Positions 9,453 through 18,574 of a stretch of 47,522 bases of DNA are shown here, piece by piece. Each line of letters opens with the position of its first letter. Position 1 is the stretch's first letter. This stretch comes from Pelagibacteraceae bacterium (lineage in GTDB: Bacteria > Pseudomonadota > Alphaproteobacteria > HIMB59 > GCA-002718135): positions 1-47,522 of the forward strand of contig JAGFWP010000044.1 in the NCBI GenBank assembly GCA_017639935.1, read 5' to 3'. The notes under the pieces are model-generated. The model did no database searches, had not been told where the DNA came from, and worked only from the letters and a program-made list of their open reading frames with translations. A program made the position numbers and the translations under genes.

Positions 9453-10805
9453 CTAAATATCAGATAATATTTCGTTGGCATCTTTGTTTAAATTTTTTAA
9501 CAAAGACTCTGGATCTCCACCCTTGATTATCTCAGCCATTACTTTTTCTACTTCCCCTCTAACAACATCATAAGCGGGTACTGATGGTTCAGACATTGAA
9601 TAAGGCAATAAACTGAAACCATTTTTATACTGTTCAGACATTTTCATAATACTAGCAACAGATTTTCTAGATGGAAAATATCCAGATTTTTCAGCCCAAA
9701 ATGCTTGTTGATCTGGTGAAGTAAAATGTTTCATGAACAACCATGAGGCCAAGGCTCTTTTTGGATCGCCAGAATTACCAATTGATAAACTAGCTCCATA
9801 AAGATTTTGTCTTGGTTCAGGAGTTGAATGACCTAGTGGTCCCACATTCCAATTAAAGTTAGCACCTTTTTCAACTGCTGATTTGTAATATTTCAAACCA
9901 GAAATCGAACCTATAGAAAACAAAGAATTTCCAGCTCCGTATTCGGATTGATTAGCATATTTTTCAGTAAAAGTTTTCATACATCCATTACTTGCAAGTT
10001 CATGGAGTAATTTACCAGCTTTTATAGCTTCAGGAGAGTCATAGGTATATTGAACTGCTTCTTTATCAAAAACATCTCCACCATAAGCAAATGTTAAACT
10101 TGCAAAAGTGCTGGCATCAATATCAATCAGCCAACCAACAGAACTCTCAGGCGTAGTAGCTTTGCTGAAAGGTTGTTTGGTAGCGGCACAGGCCATATCC
10201 ATAAATTCTTCAGGAGTTTTTGGTGAGCCTGAATAACCAAGTTCTGTCAACCAATCTTCATTGTAATATAATAACTCCATTGATCTTTTAGGGGGAAATC
10301 CTAAACGAACTCCACCTAGTGATGGAAAAATATCTTGTTTAAGAAAACCTTCATAAAAATCACCTAATTCATCACTGCTCAATCCCCATTTAGCACTATT
10401 AACTAATGGCCTCATATCAACCAAACCATCGCCAGTGGCTAAATAGTAATCAGCAGCTTGATTTTGATAAGCTACTACTATGTCGGGAACTTCGCTGGTT
10501 CCTACAACAGTCAGCATTTTTTCATAAATTTGACCATAATGTCCCTGATGACCAGCATTAACAGTGATTCCCCATTGATTGCTTTTATTAAAATTATCAA
10601 CAATAGTATTTATAGCTTCTTCTCTTGATTTAGTATGTTGGTGCCAATAATTGATGGTTACACCTGAAGGATCTACATTTTCATAATCCTCCGCATACAC
10701 TTTATTTTGTGCACATAATACTAATCCAAATACAAATAAAAAAAATAGCATTATATGGAATAAAGAATTTTTTTTGATTAACATAAACATATAAAAGACC
10801 CCCAT
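9453..10805 (-). CDS. CUT1-type ABC transporter sugar/glycerol-phosphate substrate-binding protein
   Basis: 450 aa with N-terminal signal peptide; TINYWHQHTKSREEAINTIVDNFNKSNQWGITVNAGHQGHYGQIYEKMLT, VAYQNQAADYY, ASWLFMKHFTSPDQQAFWAEKSGYFPSRKSV typical of UgpB-like SBPs. Confidence 0.85.
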   Translation of the reverse strand: MGVFYMFMLIKKNSLFHIMLFFLFVFGLVLCAQNKVYAEDYENVDPSGVTINYWHQHTKSREEAINTIVDNFNKSNQWGITVNAGHQGHYGQIYEKMLTVVGTSEVPDIVVAYQNQAADYYLATGDGLVDMRPLVNSAKWGLSSDELGDFYEGFLKQDIFPSLGGVRLGFPPKRSMELLYYNEDWLTELGYSGSPKTPEEFMDMACAATKQPFSKATTPESSVGWLIDIDASTFASLTFAYGGDVFDKEAVQYTYDSPEAIKAGKLLHELASNGCMKTFTEKYANQSEYGAGNSLFSIGSISGLKYYKSAVEKGANFNWNVGPLGHSTPEPRQNLYGASLSIGNSGDPKRALASWLFMKHFTSPDQQAFWAEKSGYFPSRKSVASIMKMSEQYKNGFSLLPYSMSEPSVPAYDVVRGEVEKVMAEIIKGGDPESLLKNLNKDANEILSDI

Positions 10806-10887
10806 TAATCTAAAAATATTAACAATAAATATTAATAAAATATTAAACTTTTATTACTCAGGAATTTAATAATAGTAAGTGAATGAA

Positions 10888-11739
10888 TCAACCCTTAATA
10901 CCCAATGTAGCTATACTATCAGTGAATTGTTTCTGCGTGAAAAAATAAACAATCAAAACAGGTATAATGCTTATAACAGATGCTGCCATTAATAGGTGAG
11001 TATCAAACCCTGCTTCAGTGATAAAGCTATAAATTCCAACAGTTAAAGGTCTCCATTCAGGTGTTGTTGTTATAATCATTGGCCACATAAAGGAATTCCA
11101 AGCATTTATGAAACCAAACAAACCCACTGTGAATATTATTGGTTTGCTCATTGGAATGACTATAGTTAGTAAAAAGCGTAAATGGCTACAACCATCCATT
11201 CTCGCCGCTTCCCACAATTCAGTTGGAAATTTTAAAAAAAATTGCCGTAGCAAGAAAATACTAAAGGCATTCGCCATCAATGGAACAGTTATACCTTGTA
11301 AAGAATTCATCCAGGAAGGGCCAAAAGGTAGTGGAATAATATCCCCTCTTATAATTAATACATGAGGCATAATAGTTACTATTTCTGGTATCATCATTGT
11401 ACCCAAAATAATAAAAAACAATAAATCTCTTCCTGGAAATTTTATTTTTGCAAATGCATAAGCAGATAAAATAGAGGTAGAAAGTAAGCCAGTTACACTA
11501 ACTAATGTTATCAAAACACTATTAAGTAAATAATTTGAGAACTTTCCATCATTCCAAGTTGTTAAGTAATTTACAAATTGCAATTTTTCAGGAAAAACTG
11601 ATCTATTGATTGTTTCTCCTAGAGTCATTAAAGAAGTTGATATCATCCAGTAAAAAGGGAAGAAAGAAACCAGTAATACAATTATTAAAATTGAATAGGA
11701 AATAACCTGATAACCTTTTATATGGAAGGAATTACTCAT
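10888..11739 (-). CDS. CUT1-type ABC transporter permease (MalG/UgpE-like)
   Basis: EAA loop ELWEAARMDGCSHLRFLLTIVIPMSKPIIFTVGLFGFINAWNSFMWPMI; six predicted TMs. Confidence 0.92.
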   Translation of the reverse strand: MSNSFHIKGYQVISYSILIIVLLVSFFPFYWMISTSLMTLGETINRSVFPEKLQFVNYLTTWNDGKFSNYLLNSVLITLVSVTGLLSTSILSAYAFAKIKFPGRDLLFFIILGTMMIPEIVTIMPHVLIIRGDIIPLPFGPSWMNSLQGITVPLMANAFSIFLLRQFFLKFPTELWEAARMDGCSHLRFLLTIVIPMSKPIIFTVGLFGFINAWNSFMWPMIITTTPEWRPLTVGIYSFITEAGFDTHLLMAASVISIIPVLIVYFFTQKQFTDSIATLGIKG

Positions 11740-12868
11740 AATGAATTTTCCTTCTAAAAAATAAAAACTGAGAAATAGTTAATAAAATAATCAAACAAAA
11801 TAAACATATCGCTTGTGCTGAGGCATATCCAAATTTATTGCGTCCATAAAAACTGTCAAAAATACTAATAGAAACAACATCCAATGTTTCACCGGCTAAA
11901 GGCGTGCGTAAAACATAAATATGATTAAAAGCTTGGAATGATAAAATGAAACCTGAAACAGCTAAGAAAAAAATGATTGGGGAGAGAAGCGGGATAGTGA
12001 TTTTCCTAAACATATAGACAGTCCCTGCTCCATCAATTGCTGCTGCTTCATACAAATTTTTTGGAATTCCACCTAAACCAGCTAATAAAATAACCGCATA
12101 ATATCCTGTATGATTCCAGACACCAAAAAATATCACAGTCATCATAGCCACACTTGGTCCTGCCCATAAACCTTCCAACTTTAACCCAAATAAAATCTCA
12201 CTCAAAGTTCTTGTGTCAGCCAAAAATTGTTGAGGAGATCCTCCAAAAAAATGTATGATATTATTTGCAAAACTGGTTTCTCGATTGCTGAATATAATGA
12301 GAAAAACAGTTGAAGCCATAACTGCGGGAGTGATGTATGGCATAAAAATGAACATTTGAAAAAATTGCTTACCTTTAATCTTTTGAAATAAAGCATAAGC
12401 AATTAAAAGACCTAGTATGATTTCAATGCTAACTACAAAGAAAGAATAGTATGCACTATGAATAAGTGAATTGAGGTATCGATCATCACCAGTTTGCATT
12501 ATCTGATTCCAACCCACATCAATTAAATAAAAAGCAAATAATAAAATTATAATCGAAGATATTTTAATAAGTATTCTATTAGTTATTTTTTTAAATGAAT
12601 CTTTCCAAAACCAATATGATAATAATATTAGGCATAAGCCAATAAAAAAAATTAAAGCGTAAAGTGGATCACCTAATAATTTTTCATAGTTTGCAAAACC
12701 TCGAAATTCAACTTTTCTTACACGCCATTTATGGAGACTGATGAATAAAGAATAAAAAATAGGGAATATTCCAAAGAGTGAAATTAGAATAAATGACGGA
12801 AGGATAAGAAAATATCCATTAATTTGACTGTTATATTTATGTCTCCACTTATTTATTATTTTTAACAT
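11732..12868 (-). CDS. CUT1-type ABC transporter permease (MalF/UgpA-like) with an insertion carrying two extra predicted TMs
   Basis: EAA loop LYEAAAIDGAGTVYMFRKITIPLLSPIIFFLAVSGFILSFQAFNHIYVL; insertion at about aa 71-128. Confidence 0.9.
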   Translation of the reverse strand: MLKIINKWRHKYNSQINGYFLILPSFILISLFGIFPIFYSLFISLHKWRVRKVEFRGFANYEKLLGDPLYALIFFIGLCLILLSYWFWKDSFKKITNRILIKISSIIILLFAFYLIDVGWNQIMQTGDDRYLNSLIHSAYYSFFVVSIEIILGLLIAYALFQKIKGKQFFQMFIFMPYITPAVMASTVFLIIFSNRETSFANNIIHFFGGSPQQFLADTRTLSEILFGLKLEGLWAGPSVAMMTVIFFGVWNHTGYYAVILLAGLGGIPKNLYEAAAIDGAGTVYMFRKITIPLLSPIIFFLAVSGFILSFQAFNHIYVLRTPLAGETLDVVSISIFDSFYGRNKFGYASAQAICLFCLIILLTISQFLFFRRKIHYE

Positions 12869-13635
12869 TATGAAAGAACTTGTATTGAATCATTAACTTT
12901 TATTTCACCATCATTCAGGGGTTCTAAAAAAATTCCCAAATTAATATGACCATAAATCTTTTTAAGGGTTTGGGGTAAATTTATAGTATGATTATCAGTT
13001 TTTGGTTTTAAATTTGTAGCTGAGCAACGAGGAATAGCCTCCGTTACTTTAAAATTACAATTATTTATTTTGATATTTTTCCCTATCAATTTCATTTCAT
13101 ACCAAGAGGGCATATTTTTTACATAAATATTACCTCTAAATCTCTCAAATTCAATTTTAGTGCCTATTTTTTGTGAAAATTCATTAACAGTATTCAAATT
13201 TATAAGTGAAATGGAGTTTTCAGGCATTGTATCAAAAAAAGGATTTTTAATATTATGCAATAAAAAAACAGGAGGTTTAATTTGTGGTTCTAACTTAATT
13301 AACAGCTCAGCAAGTTCTTTTAGTTCCTTTTTTTTTGAAATTGAAATTTTTTTAATTTCCAAATCCTTTTCTCTTAATACGAGTTCATCTTTCTTAAAAG
13401 AAAAGTTATATTTATTCAAAAAAGGAGAATTTTTTAAAGTAAGAAATTTTTGAAGAGATCTTTTATGTTGATCTTGTTCAATTAATTTTGCTTCTTCAAA
13501 ATCAACATTTCTTGAAAAGGAAAAAATTCGGTCATTTTCAAGGCCTATCAACTTTTTTACTTTTATTGAATTTACCTTGTCAAAAGAAATTGATTTTACT
13601 GGAAAATAAAAAATTTTTGATATCAAAAATTCCAT
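12868..13635 (-). CDS. MOSC-domain protein with N-terminal beta-barrel (MOSC_N)
   Basis: 255 aa; N-term ISKIFYFPVKSISFDKVNSIKVKKLIGLENDR and conserved Cys motif IPRCSATNLKP near the C-terminus. Confidence 0.82.
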   Translation of the reverse strand: MEFLISKIFYFPVKSISFDKVNSIKVKKLIGLENDRIFSFSRNVDFEEAKLIEQDQHKRSLQKFLTLKNSPFLNKYNFSFKKDELVLREKDLEIKKISISKKKELKELAELLIKLEPQIKPPVFLLHNIKNPFFDTMPENSISLINLNTVNEFSQKIGTKIEFERFRGNIYVKNMPSWYEMKLIGKNIKINNCNFKVTEAIPRCSATNLKPKTDNHTINLPQTLKKIYGHINLGIFLEPLNDGEIKVNDSIQVLS

Positions 13636-13653
13636 AATTGATATTTAATCAAA

Positions 13654-13730
13654 TGGTCGGGGAGAAAGGATTCGAACCTTCGACCCCCTGGTCCCAAACC
13701 AGGTGCGCTACCAGGCTGCGCTACTCCCCG
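13654..13730 (-). tRNA. tRNA-Pro (anticodon TGG), CCA encoded
   Basis: Minus strand CGGGGAGTAGCGCAGCCTGGTAGCGCACCTGGTTTGGGACCAGGGGGTCGAAGGTTCGAATCCTTTCTCCCCGACCA; anticodon loop TTTGGGA. Confidence 0.97.
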
Positions 13731-13807
13731 AAACAGTCGCGTTATAGTGGGATTAATTAAAAAAAACAATTAATTAGTTTGCTATTTAAAATTAATCAGT
13801 TATTTTA

Positions 13808-13880
13808 TTTTTCGACGGGGTGCTTAAATGCTGAGATTTATACCCTAGAACCTGATCCAGGTAATTCTGGCGTAGGAACA
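13808..13880 (+). promoter_or_regulatory. TPP (thi-box) riboswitch upstream of thiB
   Basis: CGACGGGGTGCTTAAATGCTGAGATTTATACCCTAGAACCTGATCCAGGTAATTCTGGCGTAGGAA contains the conserved thi-box elements GGGGTGC, CTGAGA, ACCC..GAACCTGATC, GGCGTAGGAA. Confidence 0.96.
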
Positions 13881-13883
13881 TTT

Positions 13884-14876
13884 ATGAAAAAAATATCTCT
13901 TTTTTTATTTCTTTTTATCTTCAATATTAGCTTATCAGCTAAAGAAACTTTAACCATCTATACCTATGATTCTTTTATTTCTGAATGGGGTCCTGCTCCT
14001 ATCGTAGAAAAGAAATTCGAAGAAAAATATAATCTTGATGTTAAATTTGTATCAGCTGATAGTGCCGCTGTCCTTCTCACCAAAATTATTTTAGAAGGAT
14101 CTTCAACTAAAGCGGACATTGTTTTGGGATTGGATATGAATTTATTAGAGGAGGCAAATAATACAAATCTTTTCACTGATCATAATATAAAGGACTTAGA
14201 GAGCATCTTATCCATGCCAATTACCTGGAATGATAAATTGTTTGTGCCTTATAGCTACGGATATTTTGCATTTGTTTACAATAATAAGAAATTCACCAAT
14301 CCCCCGTCATCAATGCATGAATTGATTAACAATACTGAAGCTAGAATAGTCATACAAGATCCCAGAACCAGCACTCCAGGTCTTGGTTTGCTTACTTGGA
14401 TGAAATCAATTTATGGAAATAATGCAGGAAAAGAATGGAAAAAATTAAATGAGAAAATAATATCGGTAACAAAAGGATGGACTGATTCTTATTACAACAT
14501 TTTTTTAGCAGGCGAAGCTGACTTAGTTTTAAGTTATACAACATCTCCAGCAGCACATATAATGTTCGATGAAAATTATGATTACTCTGCTATTAATTTT
14601 AGTGAAGGAAATTATTTAAGCATCGAATTTGCTGGAATCTTAAAATCATCCAAACATAAAAAAATTGCAATTGATTTTATAAATTTTATGCTTTCAGATG
14701 ATTTTCAATCTACCATCCCAGCCACAAATATAATGTATCCTGTCATTGATATAGGTGATCAGCTGCCCGAGGCTTATAATAGAATTAAAATTCCTGAAAA
14801 ATCTTTGCAAATAGAGCCAATTATTATTCATTTAAACAAAAAAGAATGGATTGACGAGTGGCTCAATGCCTCTTAG
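13884..14876 (+). CDS. thiB: thiamine ABC transporter substrate-binding protein
   Basis: Start reassigned to ATG 13884 (MKKISLFLFLFIFNISLSA signal peptide); LTIYTYDSFISEWGPAPIVEKKFEEKYNLDVKFVSADSAAVLLTKIILEG, VIQDPRTSTPGLGLLTWMKSIYG typical of ThiB/TbpA; preceded by a TPP riboswitch. Confidence 0.93.
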   Translation: MKKISLFLFLFIFNISLSAKETLTIYTYDSFISEWGPAPIVEKKFEEKYNLDVKFVSADSAAVLLTKIILEGSSTKADIVLGLDMNLLEEANNTNLFTDHNIKDLESILSMPITWNDKLFVPYSYGYFAFVYNNKKFTNPPSSMHELINNTEARIVIQDPRTSTPGLGLLTWMKSIYGNNAGKEWKKLNEKIISVTKGWTDSYYNIFLAGEADLVLSYTTSPAAHIMFDENYDYSAINFSEGNYLSIEFAGILKSSKHKKIAIDFINFMLSDDFQSTIPATNIMYPVIDIGDQLPEAYNRIKIPEKSLQIEPIIIHLNKKEWIDEWLNAS

Positions 14877-14882
14877 ATTATT

Positions 14883-16475
14883 TTGTTAAATAAATTATAC
14901 TTTTTTTTTGTATTAATTCTTGGTTTTATAATTTTTTTACCGATATTTGGAATTTTCAACAAAATTGAATTTAACTCATTGTATTTATTTGAATTTATTC
15001 AAAGTAAATATAATTTAAGATTAATATATATTACCTTTTTACAAGCTTTTTTATCTTCATTAATAAGTTGTGTTTTAGCCCTACCTTTCGCAATCAGTTT
15101 ATTTCGACGAAAAAAAAAATTAATTAATAGGATATTAATATCTTTAAGCGGATACTCGTTCGTACTACCATCAATTTTGATAGTTTATAGCGTAATTGGA
15201 TTATTTGGCACAAACGGAGCACTAAATAAAATCACAAATTTATATGATGTGTTTAACATAAGAACTATTTTCGGATTACAAGGGATTTTGATTGCCCATG
15301 TATTGTTAAATACTCCCTTTGCAGTAAGAATATTTGTTCAAAACTTAAATTCTATCCCAAAAAAATACATAGAAGTAGCCAAATCAATGAATTTTAGTTT
15401 TTGGCAAAATTATTTATATTTGGAGTGGCCGATAATAAGACAAAATTTTTTTTCTATATTTTCAATAATTTTTATTCTTTGTTTTTTAAGCTTTGCCATC
15501 GTTATGGCTTTAGGGGGCGGTCCTCGATATTCAACATTAGAAGTTGCTATTTATCAATCCATATTTTTTGAACTTAATTTTAATAAAGCAATAATTATAA
15601 GTTTTATACAAATAGCGATATGTTCATTTCTATTAATTATTGGATTCCTCAGCTTAAAGGGGTCAAATTATTATGATATTCAAACAGATAATTTTGAATA
15701 TTTGTTTAATAAAAATAAATTAATTTCATTAATAGACTTTTTAATAATCGCGATATTCTCTTTATTTTTCTTTTCTCCAATTTTTTTCATTTCAATAAAT
15801 TTTTTACAAAACATTATTAATACGCAATTTTTTATTAATAAATTATTCTTTCATGCCTTCATTAATTCAATGGCATTATCCCTATCATCTGGATTATTGG
15901 TAACCATTTCTGGATTAATTATATCTCTAACCTTAGTGTCTATTAGATCGAAGTTAATTCATCAACAAATTTTGTTTTTTTTAACTTCAACAATCTTAGT
16001 TATATCCCCTATAATAATAAGTTTAGGGTATTTTATAATTTTGGGGGATTTAAGATATTTAGATTTTGTAAATTATGCCACTGTAATACTGATAAATTGT
16101 ATTTTTATATTACCTTTTTCAATAATCGTTTTTTTCACAAAATTAAAAAATATATTTATTAACTTCAACGATATAAAAGAAACTTTTCGAATTAACGATA
16201 TTGATTTCTTTAAAATCATATTCCCTTTAATAAAAAAAAATATTCTATTCGTTTTTTCTTTCGCTTCAGCCTTAAGCTTTGGTGATTTTACAGTGATTTC
16301 ATTTTTTAAGACTGAAAATTTTCAAACAATGCCTAGTTTATTATATAAATTAATTTCAACTTATAGATTTGAAGAAGCGACCTTTGTTGCTGGAATTATA
16401 TTGATTGTCAGCTTGTTAATTTACCTAATATTTGACAATATATTTTATACGGCCAGTCCGGATAAGAACATGTGA
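14883..16475 (+). CDS. thiP: thiamine ABC transporter permease
   Basis: 530 aa with about 12 predicted TMs, two permease halves, directly after thiB; MVFSYSFVLPSILIVYSVIGLFGTNG-like region (GYSFVLPSILIVYSVIGLFGTNGALNK); probable TTG start. Confidence 0.87.
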   Translation: MLNKLYFFFVLILGFIIFLPIFGIFNKIEFNSLYLFEFIQSKYNLRLIYITFLQAFLSSLISCVLALPFAISLFRRKKKLINRILISLSGYSFVLPSILIVYSVIGLFGTNGALNKITNLYDVFNIRTIFGLQGILIAHVLLNTPFAVRIFVQNLNSIPKKYIEVAKSMNFSFWQNYLYLEWPIIRQNFFSIFSIIFILCFLSFAIVMALGGGPRYSTLEVAIYQSIFFELNFNKAIIISFIQIAICSFLLIIGFLSLKGSNYYDIQTDNFEYLFNKNKLISLIDFLIIAIFSLFFFSPIFFISINFLQNIINTQFFINKLFFHAFINSMALSLSSGLLVTISGLIISLTLVSIRSKLIHQQILFFLTSTILVISPIIISLGYFIILGDLRYLDFVNYATVILINCIFILPFSIIVFFTKLKNIFINFNDIKETFRINDIDFFKIIFPLIKKNILFVFSFASALSFGDFTVISFFKTENFQTMPSLLYKLISTYRFEEATFVAGIILIVSLLIYLIFDNIFYTASPDKNM

Positions 16476-17749
16476 ACTATAACACTCGCGACATATCCAA
16501 TAAATATTACTGGTGTCCATTTTAAATGTCCAAAAAAAGTATAGTGCCCCCTAGCTTGGCCCATTAAGGCAACACCTGCGGCGGAACCAATAGAAAGTAA
16601 GCTTCCTCCAACACCAGTAGTTAAGGTAACAAGCAGCCATTGATCAGTTACCATTGAAGGTTTCATCGTTATCACAGCAAACATAACCGGAATATTATCA
16701 ACGATAGCTGAGAGAATTCCTACAATAAAGTTTGCATAAGTAGGTCCTAATCCGCCATATAAAAATTCAGAAACTAATGTCAGATATCCCAAGAAACCTA
16801 GACCACCTACACTAAGTATTACGCCAAAGAAGAATAACAAAGTATCCCATTCAGCTTTTGAAACTTTTCTTAAAAAATCAAATTTTTCATCATCTATATC
16901 TTTATCAAACGTAAGTTTTAAGTAAAAAGAATAGAAACCAAGAATCCCTAAGCCAAACATCATTCCCAGCATAGGAGGAAGATGTAAGATATTATGAAAA
17001 TTCACTGCCAAAAAAATTGTAAACAATCCTAAAAAAATAATGACCTTGCCCCCTCTTTTCATTACAACTACATCCGTTGAAACATTTGGTTTCTCATTGC
17101 TAATAAAAAAATACATGATTGTTGCTGGAATTGCATAATTAATTACTGAAGGAACAAAAAGATTAAAAAAAGTAAAGAATTCAACAATTCCTGCCTGCCA
17201 AACCATTAAAGTGGTAATATCTCCAAAAGGGCTAAAAGCTCCTCCGGCATTTGCAGCAACTACTATATTGATACATCCAAGAGATAAAAATTTAGGGTTT
17301 CCCTTGCCGCACGCAAGTAAGACGGAACACATCACTAATGCTGTGGTTAGATTGTCAGCTATCGGTGATAGAAAAAAAGTTATAATACCCGTTAACAAAA
17401 ATAATTTTCGAAAATTATAACCCTTAGATATTAATTTATAACGAACAACTTCAAACACTCTCCTTTCTTGCAAAGCATTTATGTATGTCATTGCCGCCAA
17501 TAAGAATAAAAAAAGTTCTGCAAATTCTAATAAATTATGCTTAAATGCATGCTCTACTTCTTTGCTATATTGATCTCCAAAAGAAGTATAATGAAATGCG
17601 ATTAATCCCCAAATTAAAGAAGCTGATATGATAACTGGCTTAGACTTACGTAGATGAGAAAATTCCTCAGCCATTACAGCAACATAAGCAACTGCAAAAA
17701 TTAATAATGAAATTATTCCAATGTAACTTGTTGTTAAATCTATATGCAT
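16445..17749 (-). CDS. nhaD: sodium:proton antiporter, NhaD family
   Basis: 434 aa polytopic; NIVVAANAGGAFSPFGDITTLMVWQAG, SPIADNLTTALVMCSVLLA, SAIVDNIPVMFAVITMKP characteristic of NhaD. Confidence 0.92.
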   Translation of the reverse strand: MHIDLTTSYIGIISLLIFAVAYVAVMAEEFSHLRKSKPVIISASLIWGLIAFHYTSFGDQYSKEVEHAFKHNLLEFAELFLFLLAAMTYINALQERRVFEVVRYKLISKGYNFRKLFLLTGIITFFLSPIADNLTTALVMCSVLLACGKGNPKFLSLGCINIVVAANAGGAFSPFGDITTLMVWQAGIVEFFTFFNLFVPSVINYAIPATIMYFFISNEKPNVSTDVVVMKRGGKVIIFLGLFTIFLAVNFHNILHLPPMLGMMFGLGILGFYSFYLKLTFDKDIDDEKFDFLRKVSKAEWDTLLFFFGVILSVGGLGFLGYLTLVSEFLYGGLGPTYANFIVGILSAIVDNIPVMFAVITMKPSMVTDQWLLVTLTTGVGGSLLSIGSAAGVALMGQARGHYTFFGHLKWTPVIFIGYVASVIVHMFLSGLAV

Positions 17750-17757
17750 ATCTTATT

Positions 17758-18546
17758 TTAAGAATTAAAAATAATCACTTCCTTGTCTATATTAAAATCA
17801 TATAAATTGTTGTGCATACCATCGTCAACAAAAAGATTTTTTTTTGGATTATTTGATTTTAAATATAGTTTTTTACTATGACTATGAGGAATAACTTCAT
17901 CCTTTGTTCCACTAATTATTAATACTGGAGATAAAATTTTATCAATTTTAGAATAATTATCAAATTTATCTAAAACTAAGTATTTGACAGGATAAATTTT
18001 ATATCTTTTCCTGGCTATATCTGGAGCAGAAGTAAAAGGTGCTTCTAATATAATGGATTTAAACTTATAGCGAGTCCCTAACTCAACAGCTACAGCGCAA
18101 CCCAAAGACTCCCCATATATTATTAGATTTTCATAATCATAATTTAAGTTATCAATGATCCATTTAATGGCTGTTTCACCATCAATATATAAATTTCTCT
18201 CTGTTGGTTTACCTAAATTTCCACTATAGCCTCTCCAAGCCAGCAACAACACCCCCCAACCATTATTAATATATCTTTTAATTCTATAAGCCCTCTCACC
18301 GATATCAAAAGAATTGCCGTGAAAATAAACCAACATTGGTTGATTAATATTCGGCTTTGAATACCATGCTAATAAATCCACTCCATCAGAGGTTTTTATC
18401 TTAAGCTCTTTGATGTTGCTTAACTCATAATCTTCAGGTTTGTTAGGCTTGCCTGAAATATTAAAAAGAATTTTTCTTTGAAAAAGAAAAATTATTAAAC
18501 CAAATACCAAGTAAATGAAAAATGCAGAAATTATGTACTTAATCAT
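17758..18546 (-). CDS. alpha/beta hydrolase (BEM46-like)
   Basis: YFHGNSFDIGERAYRIKRYINNGWGVLLLAWRGYSGN, nucleophile motif IYGESLGCAVAVELG, ISGTKDEVIPHSHSKKLY. Confidence 0.87.
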   Translation of the reverse strand: MIKYIISAFFIYLVFGLIIFLFQRKILFNISGKPNKPEDYELSNIKELKIKTSDGVDLLAWYSKPNINQPMLVYFHGNSFDIGERAYRIKRYINNGWGVLLLAWRGYSGNLGKPTERNLYIDGETAIKWIIDNLNYDYENLIIYGESLGCAVAVELGTRYKFKSIILEAPFTSAPDIARKRYKIYPVKYLVLDKFDNYSKIDKILSPVLIISGTKDEVIPHSHSKKLYLKSNNPKKNLFVDDGMHNNLYDFNIDKEVIIFNS

Positions 18547-18574
18547 AAAATAAAGCTATAAAGTCCAGTCATAT

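Noticed and set aside
12202-12402. 66-aa minus ORF within the permease gene
   Set aside because: Alternative frame inside the UgpA-like permease; not independent.
13779-13883. N-terminal 35 residues of the listed thiB ORF
   Set aside because: This stretch is the TPP riboswitch (thi-box); real start is ATG 13884 followed by a signal peptide.
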